A stretch of 32,147 nucleotides of DNA. It comes from Chloroflexi bacterium RBG_16_56_11. Lineage in GTDB: Bacteria; Chloroflexota; Dehalococcoidia; Dehalococcoidales; RBG-16-60-22. Both the position numbers and the translations under genes were made by a program. Below are positions 28,829-32,147 of the stretch, one piece after another (within the stretch, counting starts at the first letter, position 1; every line of letters starts with the position of its first letter). The stretch is from NCBI GenBank assembly GCA_001796865.1, contig MGNQ01000036.1, forward strand, positions 1 through 32,147, read 5' to 3'. The notes under the pieces were generated by a model. The model saw only the letters and a list, made by a program, of their open reading frames with translations. It made no database searches and was not told the origin of the DNA.

Positions 28829-28863
28829 TATAATGTACTAATTAATCATGGGGGCTCGGACTA

Positions 28864-29211
28864 ATGAGAGATGAAATTGATTTCGAGATTTTGAAGCTTC
28901 AAGCGGAGTTATGCAAGTCCCTTTCCGACCCCAAGCGTCTGCACATAATACAGGTATTGCGGACGGGTGAAAAGACCGTGGGAGAATTGACCGGGATACT
29001 GGGCTTGAAACAGTCTAATACCTCGCAGCACCTTGCAATATTACGAAAAATAGGAGTGGCCGCTTCGCGGAAGGAAGGCAACAACGTTTATTACCGTCTG
29101 GCCAATATCAAGATAGCCGAGGCATGCGACCTCGTTCACGAAGTGATAGGCCAGCAGCTACATGAGAGCCAGCGACTGTCCGGTTTAATCAAGCCAACTT
29201 CTAAAGCTTAA
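28864..29211 (+). CDS. ArsR-family transcriptional regulator
   Basis: LCKSLSDPKRLHIIQVLRTGEKTVGELTGILGLKQSNTSQHLAILRKIGVAASRKEGNNVYYRL wHTH. Confidence 0.92.
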   Translation: MRDEIDFEILKLQAELCKSLSDPKRLHIIQVLRTGEKTVGELTGILGLKQSNTSQHLAILRKIGVAASRKEGNNVYYRLANIKIAEACDLVHEVIGQQLHESQRLSGLIKPTSKA

Positions 29212-29227
29212 AAAGGAGAACAGTACC

Positions 29228-32147
29228 ATGGGTAAAACTAGCGACACCATGCAAGTCGAACTGCGGCATATTTTCGGAGACCGGGTGTCTTTCCGCAAGC
29301 TGGAACGCAAGCTCTACGGCCATGATATCGCCGCCGTTCCCCCCTTGATAAAACCGTTCCTCGGGAACGCGCTGCCGGACGCTGTGGTGCAACCCCGGTC
29401 GGAAGATGAGGTCGTCGAACTGGTTCATTGGGCTGTGAAAAACCGGGTCAAGCTCACGCCCCGGGGCAAAGGTTCATCCGGCTACGGCGGTGTGATACCC
29501 GTCCAGGGAGGGATTATCGTCGATTTCCACCGTATGCATGCAGTAAAAAAGATTGATACGGAGAAACAGACAGTTTCCGTGGAGGCCGGCGTCGTCTGGG
29601 AGAAACTGGACGCAGAGCTAATGAAGCACGGATTGACACTACGTCTGTACCCTTCCAGTTATCCTTCAGCCACGGTCGGGGGCTGGCTGGCCCAGGGGGG
29701 TGCCGGTATCGGCTCCTATGAAGCCGGGTGGTTCCGCGATAATGTCATCAGCGCCCGGGCGGTCATGCCCGACGGCGAAATCAGGGAGTTCAGCGGCGAT
29801 GACCTCGACCTGCTGTCTTCCGCCGAGGGCATTACCGGGCTTATCAGCGAAGTGACACTTCGCGTCCAGCCCCTGGAAGAAATCGATGTTGTAGCTCTCG
29901 GTTGTCCGGGCGCGCATGACCTCCAGCTTCTGATACAGGCCGTTATCGATAAAAAGCTCCCCATATGGTCGATGCTGTTTATCAATCCCCGCATGGCCGA
30001 GCTCAAGAACCAGACCCCGCTGCGGGAGCACCACGAACAACCTGTCGAGGAAAGGGTTCTTTTACCCTCGGCTTATATCATGACCCTGGCTTTTAGGAAG
30101 AAACATCGCGATGCTGTTGCCAGCGGCCTGGCCGAAGTCTTGAAGTCCTGCACGGCGGAGATGTTGAGCGACCGCATCGCCGAGCACGAGTGGCAAAACC
30201 GCTTCAAAATCATGCTGGTCAAGCGCCTCGGTCCCAGCCTGGTGCCGGCGGAAGTTGTCGTACCTCTCTCTGCTTTGGGCGATGTTCTCGTGGAGATACA
30301 GAACAAGGTCGGACAACCGGTGGTCAAAGAGGGCGTGGTCGTGAGAAAGGGCCGTAACGGTCAGCCCGAGGTAGTGATACTCGGCTTTATCCCCAGTGAC
30401 CAGCGCCGTTTCAGCTACAACTTCGTGTTCGGGCTGTCCCTGACGATCGTGAAGGTTGCCGAAAAACACGGAGGGCGCCCTTATGCTTCCGGCCTTTATT
30501 TCACCGGTAAAGCTGTCAATGTGATGGGGAAGGAAAATTTTAAGCGTATTAGCGAGTTTAAGAAAAAGATTGACAGCGGTGGCATACTGAATCCCGGCAA
30601 AGTCATTGCCGGTGGGGCGGCCGGTAAACTCATCAACCTCGCGCAGTTCATGGAACCCCTCATTCGTCCTTTTGGCAACCGGGTGATGACCCGTATCGGA
30701 GAGAGACCAACCCGCTCGGTACGCGGAATTCCGGCTGACGTCGCCTGGTATGCTTACGGCTGTTCTCAGTGCGGTTACTGCATTGATGAATGCGACCAGT
30801 TCTACGGTCGCGGCTGGGAGAGCCAGAGCCCGCGCGGCAAATGGTACTGGCTGCGGGAGTACATGGAAGGACGCGAGGAGTGGGACCAGTTCATGGTGGA
30901 CACCATGCTGGTCTGCACCACCTGCGAGCTCTGTAACCTGCGCTGCTCGGCGTCGTTACCCATCGAACCGTCCTGGATGAAGCTCCGCGGGGAGCTAATC
31001 GGTGAAGAAAAGAGGATGACCTTCCCGCCCTTCGAGATGATGGCCGCCTCGCTCACCAAGGAGGGCAACATCTGGGCGGGCTACCGGCAGCGCCGCACCG
31101 ATTGGTTTCCAAAGGAATTATGGGATAAACACGGCCCGGCTCACAAAGCTAAGGTAGCCTATTTTGCGGGATGCACGGCGAGCTATGTAGAGACGGATAT
31201 TGCTACGGCCGCGGTCCGCCTCCTCGATGCCGCCGGCGTTGACTTTACCTTTGCTGGCGAGGCCGAGAACTGCTGCGGCACCCCCATGATGGTGGCCGGC
31301 AAGTGGGACATCTTTTACGAGACGATGAAGAAAAACATCAGGGCTATCGAGGACGTGGGTGCTGACACGGTGGTGACTTCCTGCCCCGCCTGCGACATGA
31401 TGTGGCGTCAGGTCTACCCGCGCTGGGCAAAGAAGCTCGGCATCAACCTTAATATCACCACAAAGCACTACAGCGAGGTTATCGCCGACCAGATAAAGAG
31501 CGGAGGTTTCCGGTTCCCGGATACGGGTATAAAGACCCGGGTCACCTTCCACGATTCCTGCCATATCGGCCGGGCCTCCGGTGTTTACGACGCCCCGCGG
31601 CAGGTCATCAAGGCCATCCCCGGCGTGGAGCTCGTCGAAATGGAACATAACCGCGAGCGGGCGCACTGCTGCGGCAGCGTGCTGACGCTCATCAAGGAAC
31701 CGCCAGTAGCGGCGGACATCGGCAAAGAGCGCATCGATGAAGCAGTCTCTACCGGCGCCGAGAAGATACTGGCGATGTGTCCCTGCTGTCAGTTCCAGCT
31801 CCGGGTAACGGCCGAAAAGAAGGGAATTCCCGTCGAAACAGTCGACATGGCGCGATTTGCCGCCTCGACACTGGGGTATAATTTCCCCGACCCCAATCCG
31901 GAGGTGCAGCGGCAGTGGGCCGTCTTCGAGGCGATGATTGCCCTGATGACCCCGGAGGGCTTTGCCGCCCTGATGGGCACGATGTGGCCGGAGCTCATCG
32001 ACGCCATGCCGCTGGGCATGGGTAAAATGATGCGCGTTATGGGTAAAGTCCCCGGGGCGCTTAATCTCATGAAACCGATGTTCCCGGTGCTCTTCCCCAG
32101 GCTCCTGCCCATGATGATGCCTAAACTCATGCCAGTGATGCTGGCGC
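29228..32147 (+). CDS. FAD-binding oxidase (GlcD-like) fused to 2x[4Fe-4S] and CCG-domain module (GlpC/HdrD-like), truncated by window end
   Basis: Hand translation from ATG 29228 (not in ORF track because no stop in window): PRGKGSSGYGGVIPVQGGIIVDFHRM FAD-binding; CSQCGYCIDEC and CTTCELCNLRC ferredoxin motifs; NCCGTPMM...CPACDMM and HCCGSVL...CPCCQFQ CCG repeats. Confidence 0.9.
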   Translation, partial: MGKTSDTMQVELRHIFGDRVSFRKLERKLYGHDIAAVPPLIKPFLGNALPDAVVQPRSEDEVVELVHWAVKNRVKLTPRGKGSSGYGGVIPVQGGIIVDFHRMHAVKKIDTEKQTVSVEAGVVWEKLDAELMKHGLTLRLYPSSYPSATVGGWLAQGGAGIGSYEAGWFRDNVISARAVMPDGEIREFSGDDLDLLSSAEGITGLISEVTLRVQPLEEIDVVALGCPGAHDLQLLIQAVIDKKLPIWSMLFINPRMAELKNQTPLREHHEQPVEERVLLPSAYIMTLAFRKKHRDAVASGLAEVLKSCTAEMLSDRIAEHEWQNRFKIMLVKRLGPSLVPAEVVVPLSALGDVLVEIQNKVGQPVVKEGVVVRKGRNGQPEVVILGFIPSDQRRFSYNFVFGLSLTIVKVAEKHGGRPYASGLYFTGKAVNVMGKENFKRISEFKKKIDSGGILNPGKVIAGGAAGKLINLAQFMEPLIRPFGNRVMTRIGERPTRSVRGIPADVAWYAYGCSQCGYCIDECDQFYGRGWESQSPRGKWYWLREYMEGREEWDQFMVDTMLVCTTCELCNLRCSASLPIEPSWMKLRGELIGEEKRMTFPPFEMMAASLTKEGNIWAGYRQRRTDWFPKELWDKHGPAHKAKVAYFAGCTASYVETDIATAAVRLLDAAGVDFTFAGEAENCCGTPMMVAGKWDIFYETMKKNIRAIEDVGADTVVTSCPACDMMWRQVYPRWAKKLGINLNITTKHYSEVIADQIKSGGFRFPDTGIKTRVTFHDSCHIGRASGVYDAPRQVIKAIPGVELVEMEHNRERAHCCGSVLTLIKEPPVAADIGKERIDEAVSTGAEKILAMCPCCQFQLRVTAEKKGIPVETVDMARFAASTLGYNFPDPNPEVQRQWAVFEAMIALMTPEGFAALMGTMWPELIDAMPLGMGKMMRVMGKVPGALNLMKPMFPVLFPRLLPMMMPKLMPVMLA

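Overview
This 32 kb window has two parts. The first (about 0.5-14.8 kb) is a housekeeping backbone that looks like Dehalococcoidia/Chloroflexota; that lineage is my inference. It carries radA, gmk, a remA-like gene, a solitary 5S rRNA, clpC, a biotinyl-domain protein, cobO, an FBP aldolase/phosphatase, an rdgB-like gene, moaA, moaC and dnaN. The second (about 15-32 kb) is a catabolic-looking accessory region. It holds three cupin-like paralogs, three small dimeric alpha-beta-barrel/EthD-type proteins, three SDRs, HyuA/HyuB, a zinc alcohol dehydrogenase, an HpcH/HpaI aldolase and an IclR regulator, followed by an ArsR regulator and a large FAD/Fe-S fusion protein that runs off the window end. 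Between moaA and rdgB sit a MazEF toxin-antitoxin module and a TIR-domain protein whose N-terminal Cys/His pattern resembles a CHORD zinc-binding domain. Several gene relics absent from the ORF track can be read by hand: a DppC-type permease tail, a doubly frameshifted Gfo/Idh/MocA N-terminus, an SDR-like C-terminal tail and a frameshifted AraC-GyrI gene. The observations most worth following up are the TIR/CHORD-like protein, the cupin/EthD/SDR/Hyu/aldolase cluster as an uncharacterised pathway, the duplicated Cys-motif protein at 28.2-28.7 kb, and the orphan 5S gene.
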